From contig JAPOXO010000032.1 of the NCBI GenBank assembly GCA_026707045.1, positions 1-58,470 on the forward strand: 58,470 nucleotides of DNA. Reading direction: 5' to 3'. Below are positions 1 to 8,156 of the stretch, piece by piece (position 1 is the first letter of the stretch; every line of letters begins with the position of its first letter). Below the pieces are notes generated by a model that was not told where the DNA came from, did not search any database, and saw only the letters and a program-made list of their open reading frames with translations. The position numbers were made by a program, and so were the translations under genes. The stretch comes from Gammaproteobacteria bacterium. Lineage in GTDB: Bacteria > Pseudomonadota > Gammaproteobacteria > Pseudomonadales > Azotimanducaceae.

Positions 1-1439
1 ATCAATCCTACACCAACAAGCGCGATCGCTACTGCATACAGTGCTTCTGAGGCACCTCCCCCAATGATGTGTGCCGCTACGAATCCCAATGCTAGAGCCG
101 GGAATACTTTAGTGAGGCCCCCAAGGAACCCGGCCACAAGCACCCTAGCTAGATCAGATCTGGTACCGTGAATCGCGACCTTCAAAAGTTCGACAGGATT
201 AACCGGTCTCTGCGGCAAGGGTTGATAGAACATCCACGCGTCTTTCTTGAGCGCTACCGCACTCTTGTTGGTTAACCTAGTATGGGTCTTGTTGACTGGG
301 TCGAATTGCCGGTAGCTTCCAAGCAATCCTGGAATTAACGCGAGCGGTCGATCATCTTCGCTTGAATAAGCCAGCAATGCAGTACTGTCTGTACGCCACC
401 ATTTGCTTTCGGCATTAAGACGAACTCTTCGTGCACGTACACCTGATGCGTCAAGTACATCCGCGAGTTCAATCTCGGAGTCGGATGTACTTGTTCTCGA
501 AGGAATTTTGAACCTGATTCCCTCGTGTCTGCCAATTGCTTGCAGCGCGTCCGCAAGATTGGTGTCCTCCACTCGAATTTCTTGGCCCAGAGGAAGATCG
601 TAGAGATTGAAAAGGCGAGTACGGGCTGCTCGCTCAGCGAATTGCCTACTAGAGGAACGTTCGCGTTCGAGATTAGCTTCGTCGACTACGGCTAGTTGGC
701 GGTTAAGCCGTTCCAAATGAAACGAAATGCTGTGAAAGGTCGCGAGCGCAGCGAACAACGCCCCTTCTTGAACAAGAGCTTCGGTTGACTTTGAGGAAAA
801 CGACACCTCTTCAAGTACGGAAATCCAACTGGTACGAGTGATGGGGATCACAGGTTGATGGGTGTGCTGGGCAAGTTCGTTTTGATCGACCATATCCATG
901 AACAAGCACGCGCCTTGTACTGAGGTGGACACCCAAACAACCCCCTTTCGCGAGCTTAGTGTTCCAGGAGGGAGCAATCCAGTCGTGTCGGGTGCAGCAA
1001 ATGCGGTCGGACGCGGAAGACGAGTGACAAATCGTGACAATGCATCAGTGAGGGCTATAAGCCACAAGTCAATGTGCTGGGCCATTTCTGAGGAGCTGAT
1101 CCTAGATAGCGACGATACCGCTAACCGCTTGAGACACGCACCTGGCAAACCCTTTGCAATGAGGCAGAGAGTACTAACTCCAGATTCACCTTCCTGTGTG
1201 TCCTTCACCACACTTGGAATGAAACTTCCCGATCCCAACCGCAACAGATGCTGCGGCGCAGCGAGGTTCACACCATCCTTCGACTCGATTAGGAAAAGAT
1301 CGACGGAGCCTTCCTCAACAAACCAAACAATCTCTTCATCGTCGAGGTCAACAGGTGAGTTTCCCCCACAGGGCACGGATTCGCCCGAGAGTTTGGCAAG
1401 ATCTACTAGAGAAACAGGATCTGTGTGCTCTTTCTGCAT
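1..1439 (-). CDS. NHLP-type peptide export ABC transporter, second (peptidase-less) subunit, partial
   Basis: The reading frame is open from an ATG at 1439 to the left edge, about 479 codons with no stop, so the C-terminal part is missing. The N-terminal half is soluble and has a cyclic-nucleotide-domain-like stretch (VEEGSVDLFLIES near residues 40-53, then APQHLLRLGSGSFIP). Hydrophobic membrane segments begin only near residue 420. This layout, right behind a C39-peptidase ABC transporter, matches the NHLM_micro_ABC2 family, the second exporter subunit for peptides with nitrile-hydratase-like leaders. The ATG overlaps the stop of the upstream gene by one base (TAATG), which argues for translational coupling. 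The ATPase domain lies outside the window, so function rests on domain order and context. The substrate peptide is not seen here. Confidence 0.82.
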   Translation of the reverse strand, partial: MQKEHTDPVSLVDLAKLSGESVPCGGNSPVDLDDEEIVWFVEEGSVDLFLIESKDGVNLAAPQHLLRLGSGSFIPSVVKDTQEGESGVSTLCLIAKGLPGACLKRLAVSSLSRISSSEMAQHIDLWLIALTDALSRFVTRLPRPTAFAAPDTTGLLPPGTLSSRKGVVWVSTSVQGACLFMDMVDQNELAQHTHQPVIPITRTSWISVLEEVSFSSKSTEALVQEGALFAALATFHSISFHLERLNRQLAVVDEANLERERSSSRQFAERAARTRLFNLYDLPLGQEIRVEDTNLADALQAIGRHEGIRFKIPSRTSTSDSEIELADVLDASGVRARRVRLNAESKWWRTDSTALLAYSSEDDRPLALIPGLLGSYRQFDPVNKTHTRLTNKSAVALKKDAWMFYQPLPQRPVNPVELLKVAIHGTRSDLARVLVAGFLGGLTKVFPALALGFVAAHIIGGGASEALYAVAIALVGVGL

Positions 1440-3649
1440 TAGCCTGAGCTAACTAGCTTGAAGTAAATTCCATCGCGTTCTGAAATCAGCTGGTCATGTG
1501 AGCCGCGTTGTGCCACGGTCCCCTTATCCAGCACAATGATTTCATCACAGTCGCGCACTGCACTTAACCTGTGAGCCACGATCAAGCAAGTGACTCCTCG
1601 ACGTCTCAGTCCATCATCTACGGCCTCCTCCGTAGCGGCATCGAGTGCGCTAGTAGCCTCATCAAGCACCAACAAAGTTGGGTTGCTCGCAAGAGCTCGA
1701 GCAATTTCGAGACGTTGCCGTTGCCCGCCGCTGAAGTTAGATCCGCCTTCATTGACAATGGTCAAGTAGCCTTGTGGCCGGACCAGTATTTCGTCGTGAA
1801 TACAGGCGTCGCGTGTTGCCAGATTGACAACTTCATCGGGAACAGCAGGATTCCACAACGTAATGTTGTCCTTCACAGTCGCGGAGAAAAGTACCGCTTG
1901 CTGTTCAACCATGGATATAGATCGACGCAGTACCTCTTCGGGAATCTCATTCCGCGGATGTCCATCAAAGAGGATGTCGCCAGACCAAGGATAGCTGGTA
2001 CCAGCAACTAACCGAGCCAGCGTAGACTTGCCCGATCCGCTGTGACCAACGACTGCGACTCGTTGCCCCGGCTTAATCGTAAGGTTGAAGTCCTTGATCA
2101 ATGGAGGACGACTCTTGTTATAGCCGAAAGTCACTCCGCGCAACTCGAGATGTCCAGTTAGCTGAAGTCTCCCTTTAAAGGTCGCAATCGCTGTTGAATC
2201 GCCGCTCCGCCTCGAGAAGGCATGGTCTACGGGTGTTTTCGAAATATCGTCCAATCGCTGGAGGTCAGCTTCAAGTGCTTGACGACGATCGGAAAACGAT
2301 AGGAAACGTCCAATAGGCTCCAAAAACATTTCAGCCAAGATCCAGAATCCCACCAAGATCCCTAGAGTCATTTGCCCATTAACGACCAAAATCCCTCCAA
2401 GCACTAGCACAGTTGCACTTCTCAATGCTCCAATTAGCTCAGGTAGTACATTGTCGATCGAGTTCAATTCCGACAAGAACTGGCGAGCATGCAACTCACG
2501 AGCTTGCTGACCGCTCCATCGAGAAAAGAATCTATCGTCTGAACCCGTCATTCGCAGGTTGTCGGTGTGGTTCAACATCTGCATTCCGACGCCAATCAGA
2601 AGTCCCTGCTCCCGTCGCATCGCCTGGCTCCGGGCGGTACGCGGTCCTCGAAGCAACTGCGCGAATGCAACATGAGCAATGCCAAGAGTCAATACGATTA
2701 GAGTCAGTACAAAATCGTATGCAAACATCGCCGCAAGTAGTACTAAGCTCATTGCAATATCAATGATGAGTACGAGAAACTGAGTCGTTAGGTTCTTCGC
2801 GATTCGGTCAAATGAAGACACTCGATCTGTCAGGTCGCCAACCAACCTGTGTTCAAAAAATTCAATGGGCAACCGGAGCAATCTTGTTATACCGCTATCG
2901 TAGCCAACAACCGAAATGCGGGCTGCGAGTCGGGCCAGGAACCTGTGCTTTAGTAAGGACAGAAAGTAAACAAGAACTCCCGCAACAAGTAGAGATGCCA
3001 TGAGTCCCAACCACTCCCCGCGTTGAACAAGAACTTCGTCCACAAATATTCCGATCGAAGCCGGAATCACTAAAGCAAGCACGGCGAGCAACAGTCCGCA
3101 TACGGACACCCCTCCGAGAACACTCCAAGATCCAGCAAGCACCGTCCTCAGTTGCCTAAAGAGATTGGGTAGTTCTCCACCTGCTTCAAATTCTGGTGCC
3201 TTAGAGAATTGAAGAGCAATTGAGCTGTAACTCTTGCTAAATTCGTCAGCTGAAACGGTTCGTCGTCCGGTTGCAGGATCATTGATATAAAAGTGTTGCT
3301 CGCTAAATCCTTCCAAAACCACGAAATGACTGAATTGCCAGAAAAGAACTAGGGGAAGCTCCAGTTTCTTAAGATGCGCCATTTGTACGCTGAGTCCCTT
3401 ACATTCAAGTCCGTAGTGCGTGGCCGCTCGTTTAATGCTTGCAGCACTGCTTCCATCCCGACTCACCTCGCACTTTTCTCGCAGCTCCGTAAGCGGAACC
3501 CAGCGTCCGAAATACGCCAAAACGCTTCCAAGACACGCTGCACCGCATTCTGTGGCGTGCATTTGTAAATAGACAGGCGTAGAAATCCTTCGCTTTTGAG
3601 GTTCCGAGTCTTTAGCGGATCGGGGGCGATTGAATGGAATCTTTGCCAT
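1439..3649 (-). CDS. NHLP-type peptide export ABC transporter with C39 leader peptidase
   Basis: This 736-residue protein should remove the leader of a ribosomally made peptide and export it across the inner membrane. Residues about 23-150 are a C39 peptidase with catalytic Cys35 in ATECGAACLG, a histidine in SHFVVLEGF and the aspartate in INDPATG. Six membrane segments follow (about 175-470). The C-terminal ATPase has Walker A GHSGSGKST near 535, signature FSGGQ near 639, Walker B LLVLDEAT with D663/E664, and the switch histidine in VAHR. Length and order fit NHLM_micro_ABC1. The gene starts one base after the HlyD-like gene ends and overlaps the next exporter gene by one base, so all three should be one operon. 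All motifs are intact and the protein looks active. Confidence 0.93.
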   Translation of the reverse strand: MAKIPFNRPRSAKDSEPQKRRISTPVYLQMHATECGAACLGSVLAYFGRWVPLTELREKCEVSRDGSSAASIKRAATHYGLECKGLSVQMAHLKKLELPLVLFWQFSHFVVLEGFSEQHFYINDPATGRRTVSADEFSKSYSSIALQFSKAPEFEAGGELPNLFRQLRTVLAGSWSVLGGVSVCGLLLAVLALVIPASIGIFVDEVLVQRGEWLGLMASLLVAGVLVYFLSLLKHRFLARLAARISVVGYDSGITRLLRLPIEFFEHRLVGDLTDRVSSFDRIAKNLTTQFLVLIIDIAMSLVLLAAMFAYDFVLTLIVLTLGIAHVAFAQLLRGPRTARSQAMRREQGLLIGVGMQMLNHTDNLRMTGSDDRFFSRWSGQQARELHARQFLSELNSIDNVLPELIGALRSATVLVLGGILVVNGQMTLGILVGFWILAEMFLEPIGRFLSFSDRRQALEADLQRLDDISKTPVDHAFSRRSGDSTAIATFKGRLQLTGHLELRGVTFGYNKSRPPLIKDFNLTIKPGQRVAVVGHSGSGKSTLARLVAGTSYPWSGDILFDGHPRNEIPEEVLRRSISMVEQQAVLFSATVKDNITLWNPAVPDEVVNLATRDACIHDEILVRPQGYLTIVNEGGSNFSGGQRQRLEIARALASNPTLLVLDEATSALDAATEEAVDDGLRRRGVTCLIVAHRLSAVRDCDEIIVLDKGTVAQRGSHDQLISERDGIYFKLVSSG

Positions 3650-3650
3650 C

Positions 3651-4199
3651 CTAAAGAAGCGTTGTCAAGAAGATTTCCAAAGGTGATCGATGACCAAGAT
3701 CGATCACAAATGTGCATTTCTTTCCAGCGATCGATGTAGCATCAAGTCTAGAATCAAGAGCGATTTCCGCCCTCCTTGTTGAAATGGACTCATTCATTGA
3801 TGCATCCGGGTTCGGAATTAATGTCATTCGGTCCAATTTGCGGACAGTACCACTAACTACCTGAGCTCGATCTTGGCCCAGCTCAATTCTCGCAGTTGCA
3901 CGCATTCCAGCTTGAACCTCATTGACATCAAGGCCGCCGTTTCTATGAATCATCGAAACGATAAGGATTTCTGAGCCGTGATCATCGGCCTCCGCTAATA
4001 CGAACCCATGGATCGACACAGTGTGAGACCAAACGCCAAATGTGAGCCATACGCTCAGCGTCGCAACAAAGAGAAAGATGAGTGCTAAGAGCAAACGTTC
4101 TCGAGGCGTGGAAATGGTTAGAAGCTGATCGAGCTGCTCTCGTTCATCCTTGGCTTCAGCGACAGTATTGTGAAAAGATTCAAAAGGATTGTTAAACAC
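3651..4199 (-). CDS. HlyD-like adaptor of the NHLP exporter, unusually short
   Basis: This 182-residue protein with a GTG start is the first gene of the exporter operon. Residues about 20-32 (EQLDQLLTISTPR) followed by one membrane segment (about 36-58) are typical of NHLM_micro_HlyD adaptors. After the membrane segment it runs into a short beta-rich periplasmic part (about 60-182) and has no long coiled-coil or clear lipoyl pair. Family members are usually clearly longer, from memory around 250-300 residues. It ends with a normal stop two bases before the ATG of the peptidase transporter, and no frameshifted remainder is visible, so it may be a natural minimal form. Role as exporter adaptor is inferred from the N-terminal match and position. 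Confidence 0.78.
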   Translation of the reverse strand: MFNNPFESFHNTVAEAKDEREQLDQLLTISTPRERLLLALIFLFVATLSVWLTFGVWSHTVSIHGFVLAEADDHGSEILIVSMIHRNGGLDVNEVQAGMRATARIELGQDRAQVVSGTVRKLDRMTLIPNPDASMNESISTRRAEIALDSRLDATSIAGKKCTFVIDLGHRSPLEIFLTTLL

Positions 4200-4210
4200 G
4201 ACCGAGTATC

Positions 4211-4246
4211 GAGTCCCGCTTGAGTGTTCATGGACTCAGCAGAGTC
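4211..4246 (-). promoter_or_regulatory. Two mutually exclusive hairpin options in front of the NHLP exporter operon
   Basis: In the untranslated region 5' of the HlyD-like GTG start (4199), a central arm GGACTC at 4232-4237 can pair either with GAGTCC at 4211-4216 (15-base loop) or, as GACTC, with GAGTC at 4242-4246 (4-base loop). The arm nearest the start reads GGACTC in the transcript and includes the only purine-rich stretch (GCGGGA) close to the GTG. Pairing choice could therefore affect ribosome access. The arms are only 5-6 bp, so chance is possible. No leader-peptide gene was found in 4200-4418. Confidence 0.25.
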
Positions 4247-4418
4247 GAATCTGACTATTCCAACCTATCAGAATTGTAGTCTCTTTCGGACAAAAACACT
4301 TGGAAATGCAACTGCTAAGACCTAAAGACGATGGAAAAAGGAAAATTCGCTATTGTACGAAGCCTAGATTTGACACGAATCCCGGTGCCAGCGAGGCTTA
4401 AGTCCTCGTATTGAGGTC

Positions 4419-6992
4419 TTACTGAATCCCGGCGATGTCTTCTTTGAGTTCCTCGATGACATCTTTGAATTCGTCTCGATTAGACTCGTTTAGCGATGCC
4501 AAAGCCTCGTGTGCCCGCAGCAACCACTTTTGCTGGGTCGTGGCATCCATGCCTGCTGCAGCAAGTCGCTCTCGTTCTGAAGGTACTGGAACGGCAACAC
4601 CACTAATGCAATCCAGTACATCCCGCATTCCTAGCTCGACAAAAGTGTGGTGAATATCGGAATCGGCATTCTGAATGTGCAATTTAGCGTTGAAAGTAGT
4701 GCAAATCTCTGCAGTTTCATGGAGCGTTCCCAGCATTGCGCTATCAAGATACTCGCACTGGGTTAGGTCGACGACTACTCTTTTTCCATTGGATGCAGCG
4801 GTCTTGACCGCATTCGGTAACGACTGTCCATGTATCCAAGTTACTCGCCCGTGATACGTTAGAAACAAATTATCCGGTGTATCTGCAAACTCAATTCTTG
4901 GTGAGTGGCTCCCCTTGATTTCCGATTCAATCTTGTCTTGAAATATGTCGGTGGAAAGGTGTTCAAAATTGTTTTCCCCGTCGGTCACATCTATAAGCAG
5001 CATTGTTACATCGTCTCGGTCAACGTACTCCAATCCATCAGTTATTCGTCCCAGCAATTCTCGTAGTGCACCGCTGTGGTGCGGTATTTCGCCTAGATGT
5101 GTCGCGACATCATCCAGGGTAAACCGATCGTCGCCTCCTAAATTGAACAAGCCATCGGTGTACATAAGAACGCGGTCACCTGACTCGAGCACCAGAGATT
5201 CCTCACTGAAGTGAGCATCCGAATACAAGCCCAAAGCAGGACCTGAGGCCTCAATAGTTTCCACTTCGCCATATGCTCGAAGCACTAACAAAGGAGGGTG
5301 TCCCGCACTTGCTACCGAAAACTTTCCACTGTGTGTATCCAAGATACAAAACAGTGCCGTAACAAACATGCTAGACCCGACAACATCTGAGATCAACTCT
5401 TCATTGACGCGAGTAAAAACTGGAATTGCACTGTGGCTCTGTACTGGTAGTCCTAGTGCTTCGCTTGCGCTTGGAGAGGGTTGAGCGGATCTATAGGCAT
5501 CGTCGTCCTGTTCAATGATGTCAAGTCGGTTCTTGAACAATACGGTGAGCATTGCTGCACTCACTCCATGTCCCGTTGAATCGGCCAGAACAAGCCCGAT
5601 ATGGCGTTCATCGATGCGAATTACATCGTATACATCGCCCCCAACATTCTTGCCAGGAATATAAAGTCCACTGAACGAAAACCCACCGACTCTAGGAGGA
5701 TTTCGAGGTAGGAGAGAACGCTGGATGACTTCAGCTCTCTCCAAATCGCTATCCATTAACTCGGCATTGCGTTCCAACGCCACCACAAGCGATCTAAGTT
5801 GGTTTTTTGATTTCTCTAATTGAGCAGTCCGTCGCTTTACGCTGTCTTCGAGATGCAAAGTGTGTCGTTCGACCGTATCCGACATAGCATTGAAATCTTT
5901 GCCAAGTTCGCCGATTTCATCTTCGCTCTCGACTGTAATGCGCGACGAATAGTCACCTTCAGTCATTCGCCGAGCGGCTCGGGCCAATCTTCGAATCCCG
6001 CTCAGACTACGCTGAACAACCGTCGTGGCTGCTACGCCAGAAATAAAGGCGATGATTAGTCCAAAGCAGCTGACAGCAAAAAGAACTCGTCGTATGGGTC
6101 GAAATGCTTCAGACTGGTCCACCTGAGTAACCAATCCCCAGTCCGCATATCCTACAGGGCGGTATGCCGTAAGAACCCTGATACCCCGATTGTCGACCGC
6201 GTTATCCATGAATCCAGTCATACCCGCTAGTGCATTGGACATTGCTTCGTCTACTTGCAGTCCGATGGGGTCTTGTGCAGTGTCGTCGAATGAATAAAAA
6301 AGGTATTGAATGTCTGCGTTTGTGCTTCCTGCAGCACAACGGACTTGAATCGAATCGTGAATTGACTTTGACGATTGAACCAACTCCGCCAAATGCGACG
6401 TGTCGACATCAGCACTAGCAACACCTACCGTAACTCCCTGCGAATCGATAATGGGAAGGCTCATCGAGAGAGTTTGAGCCACCCCTCCGTTACTCTTGAA
6501 TTCAATGTATGGTCGGGTAGCTCCTTCTAGGAAGAAACGATCAGAGGCAACTGATTCGCCAACTTCGGTTGGGTCCGTAGAACCCACAACAATGCCAAAG
6601 TTGTCAACTACTATTACGCGTCGATAGTCTGAGTTGTAACGAATTGCGTCCTGAACCACTTCAGCAATGTTTTCACGAATCTGATTTTGTTCTGAGCTTG
6701 TGTTCTGGTCGGTTAATAGGCTTGCGACAGTCCGAGTCAAGGCAGACGAATGGAGCAACCTTTCCTCCATGTCAATGTAGCGAAGCAATTCCGCACTGAG
6801 ACTCTCGCCAAAGAGTTCCAATTCATATCGAACTTCTTCTCGAATGACCGCTCTCATGTAACCATAGTTGAGCACGGTTAGACAGGTTATGGTCAATAGC
6901 AGGATGCCAACGACAAGCAGCGTTAGCTTGCCGCGTACAGAACGATGGTAAGGAAGATCAGTGCGAGGTCGATTCTGGTCGACAGACTCCAC
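4419..6992 (-). CDS. Membrane sensor with Cache, HAMP, SpoIIE-type phosphatase and STAS domains
   Basis: This 857-residue protein has a GTG start with GAGGA upstream. Order: membrane segment (about 21-43), periplasmic double-Cache-like sensor (about 46-295), second membrane segment (about 303-325), HAMP (about 326-380), a short coiled coil, then a PP2C/SpoIIE serine phosphatase (about 430-670). Metal-site signatures are GGDVYDV (451-457), ADSTGHGVSAAML (470-482), SAGHPP (562-567), YTDG (611-614) and RDDVT (659-663). Residues about 705-800 form a STAS anti-anti-sigma domain with phospho-acceptor Ser751 in CEYLDSAMLG. A charged helical tail (805-857) follows. Such proteins control partner-switching pathways by dephosphorylating STAS proteins. 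Here the likely substrate is in the same chain. No anti-sigma kinase gene is seen nearby. The ligand is unknown. Confidence 0.9.
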   Translation of the reverse strand: MESVDQNRPRTDLPYHRSVRGKLTLLVVGILLLTITCLTVLNYGYMRAVIREEVRYELELFGESLSAELLRYIDMEERLLHSSALTRTVASLLTDQNTSSEQNQIRENIAEVVQDAIRYNSDYRRVIVVDNFGIVVGSTDPTEVGESVASDRFFLEGATRPYIEFKSNGGVAQTLSMSLPIIDSQGVTVGVASADVDTSHLAELVQSSKSIHDSIQVRCAAGSTNADIQYLFYSFDDTAQDPIGLQVDEAMSNALAGMTGFMDNAVDNRGIRVLTAYRPVGYADWGLVTQVDQSEAFRPIRRVLFAVSCFGLIIAFISGVAATTVVQRSLSGIRRLARAARRMTEGDYSSRITVESEDEIGELGKDFNAMSDTVERHTLHLEDSVKRRTAQLEKSKNQLRSLVVALERNAELMDSDLERAEVIQRSLLPRNPPRVGGFSFSGLYIPGKNVGGDVYDVIRIDERHIGLVLADSTGHGVSAAMLTVLFKNRLDIIEQDDDAYRSAQPSPSASEALGLPVQSHSAIPVFTRVNEELISDVVGSSMFVTALFCILDTHSGKFSVASAGHPPLLVLRAYGEVETIEASGPALGLYSDAHFSEESLVLESGDRVLMYTDGLFNLGGDDRFTLDDVATHLGEIPHHSGALRELLGRITDGLEYVDRDDVTMLLIDVTDGENNFEHLSTDIFQDKIESEIKGSHSPRIEFADTPDNLFLTYHGRVTWIHGQSLPNAVKTAASNGKRVVVDLTQCEYLDSAMLGTLHETAEICTTFNAKLHIQNADSDIHHTFVELGMRDVLDCISGVAVPVPSERERLAAAGMDATTQQKWLLRAHEALASLNESNRDEFKDVIEELKEDIAGIQ

Positions 6993-7253
6993 CTGATTTC
7001 CTCATGAACCGAATAGACACCGAGTAAGGAATAGACTCACGGCGTTTTGGTTGTGGAGCAAGTATTTTACTGCTTTCAACGCTCGAAAACACCTTCAGAG
7101 ATCACTTAACCAATCGTTTCGACATCAATGTCGTTAGTGAATTCCCGGTGCACTTGACCAACTTTCAACTTAGCAACTTTCAGCTACTGCTATTTTTTGT
7201 TGTTCTCTGCACAAGAAGGTGCTAGGGAATCAAAGTGCCTGTTGTAATGAGCG

Positions 7254-7991
7254 CTATTCGTTGGCTAGAGCCTGCTTGAGGCGATCCGGCGGCAAATATC
7301 CGGGAATAACCCGACCACTCTCTAGTATCAGTGTTGGGGTTCCCGATATTTTTAACTTTCTACCAAGTTCCATGTGACTGGCAATTGGATTGTCACAATT
7401 CTCTCGTTTGATTGGTTCTCCCTCTTTCAACTTGGTTATGGCGTCATTCGGGTCCGTCGCGCACCAAGCTGAAACCATCTTTTTGTACGTTTCGGACTTC
7501 GTGCCTGCACGTGGATAAGCAAGATACCGTATTTCAATCCCTTCTGCCCCATAGCCTTCGATGTTGTCATGGAGCGTTCTGCAAAATCCACAGTCCACAT
7601 CGGTGAATGCATACACAATGTGTTCAGTATTGCCTGTCGGGGCGAAATTTAGCGTCTCGTCCATGGTCAATCCAGCCATTAGCTCTCGACGAGCATGGCT
7701 TCGCCGCTCCTCGGTTAAGTTTCTTGTTTTTGTCCCTTCGATGGAATGCAATTCTCCTGTAAATACGTGTTTTCCATCTTCAGTGACGTAAAGGATATTT
7801 CCATCCGGAGCTTCGATTTCGAACACGCCTGCCACCGGCGTAGAAGCAATTTCGGAAAGGCTTGTACCCAACCCCTTTAGCGTCGACTTCAAGCCATCGG
7901 AATATTCGTTTTCATTTTCCTCACTGTACACCGCCACCCCAGTCACAGATAGAAATATCGACAAGACCGTTGACTGGAAGATCGTTCTCAT
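7254..7991 (-). CDS. dsbC: Thiol:disulfide interchange protein DsbC
   Basis: This 245-residue periplasmic disulfide isomerase has a signal peptide at about 1-23. Residues about 35-90 are the N-terminal dimerisation domain and about 115-245 the thioredoxin-fold domain with active site CGFC (Cys134, Cys137; E. coli has CGYC). The cis-proline loop GTPT and the following GRVIPGYLPPDRLKQAL are characteristic of DsbC/DsbG. It should shuffle wrong disulfides in exported proteins and be kept reduced by DsbD, which is not in the window. DsbB is encoded at 14859-15377 in another cluster. It stands alone here, facing away from the monooxygenase gene. DsbG is a less likely alternative. Confidence 0.92.
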   Translation of the reverse strand: MRTIFQSTVLSIFLSVTGVAVYSEENENEYSDGLKSTLKGLGTSLSEIASTPVAGVFEIEAPDGNILYVTEDGKHVFTGELHSIEGTKTRNLTEERRSHARRELMAGLTMDETLNFAPTGNTEHIVYAFTDVDCGFCRTLHDNIEGYGAEGIEIRYLAYPRAGTKSETYKKMVSAWCATDPNDAITKLKEGEPIKRENCDNPIASHMELGRKLKISGTPTLILESGRVIPGYLPPDRLKQALANE

Positions 7992-8156
7992 AGGATTTCA
8001 ACAACTCTCGTTAGCATAGCGAATACATGGTAGTACATTGCAGGAAAAGTCTTTCCAGTTCTTGCCCGGACCAAGTTTACGGTCAGTACAACGCTCTTTG
8101 CATCCTTTCGTCTAACTTTCATTAAACTAGGCGTTCTCACGGCAGGTCGATCAATC

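Noticed and set aside
898..1452. A 184-codon open frame on the plus strand
   Set aside because: It lies fully antisense to the N-terminal half of the second NHLP transporter, whose frame is open to the window edge and has family motifs. The plus-strand protein is Ser/Arg-rich without recognisable motifs.
4392..4408. CGAGG/CCTCG hairpin as a terminator for the phosphatase gene
   Set aside because: Only five base pairs and no T-run on the minus strand.
4200..4418. A short minus-strand frame beginning ATG near 4233 as a possible precursor peptide
   Set aside because: It overlaps the HlyD-like gene in another frame, lacks a Gly-Gly or NHLP leader and has no ribosome-binding site.
6993..7253. 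A gene or RNA in the 260-base gap between the sensor phosphatase and dsbC
   Set aside because: No frame with a start signal. A doubled CAACTTTCA motif (about 7160-7185) is too short to interpret.
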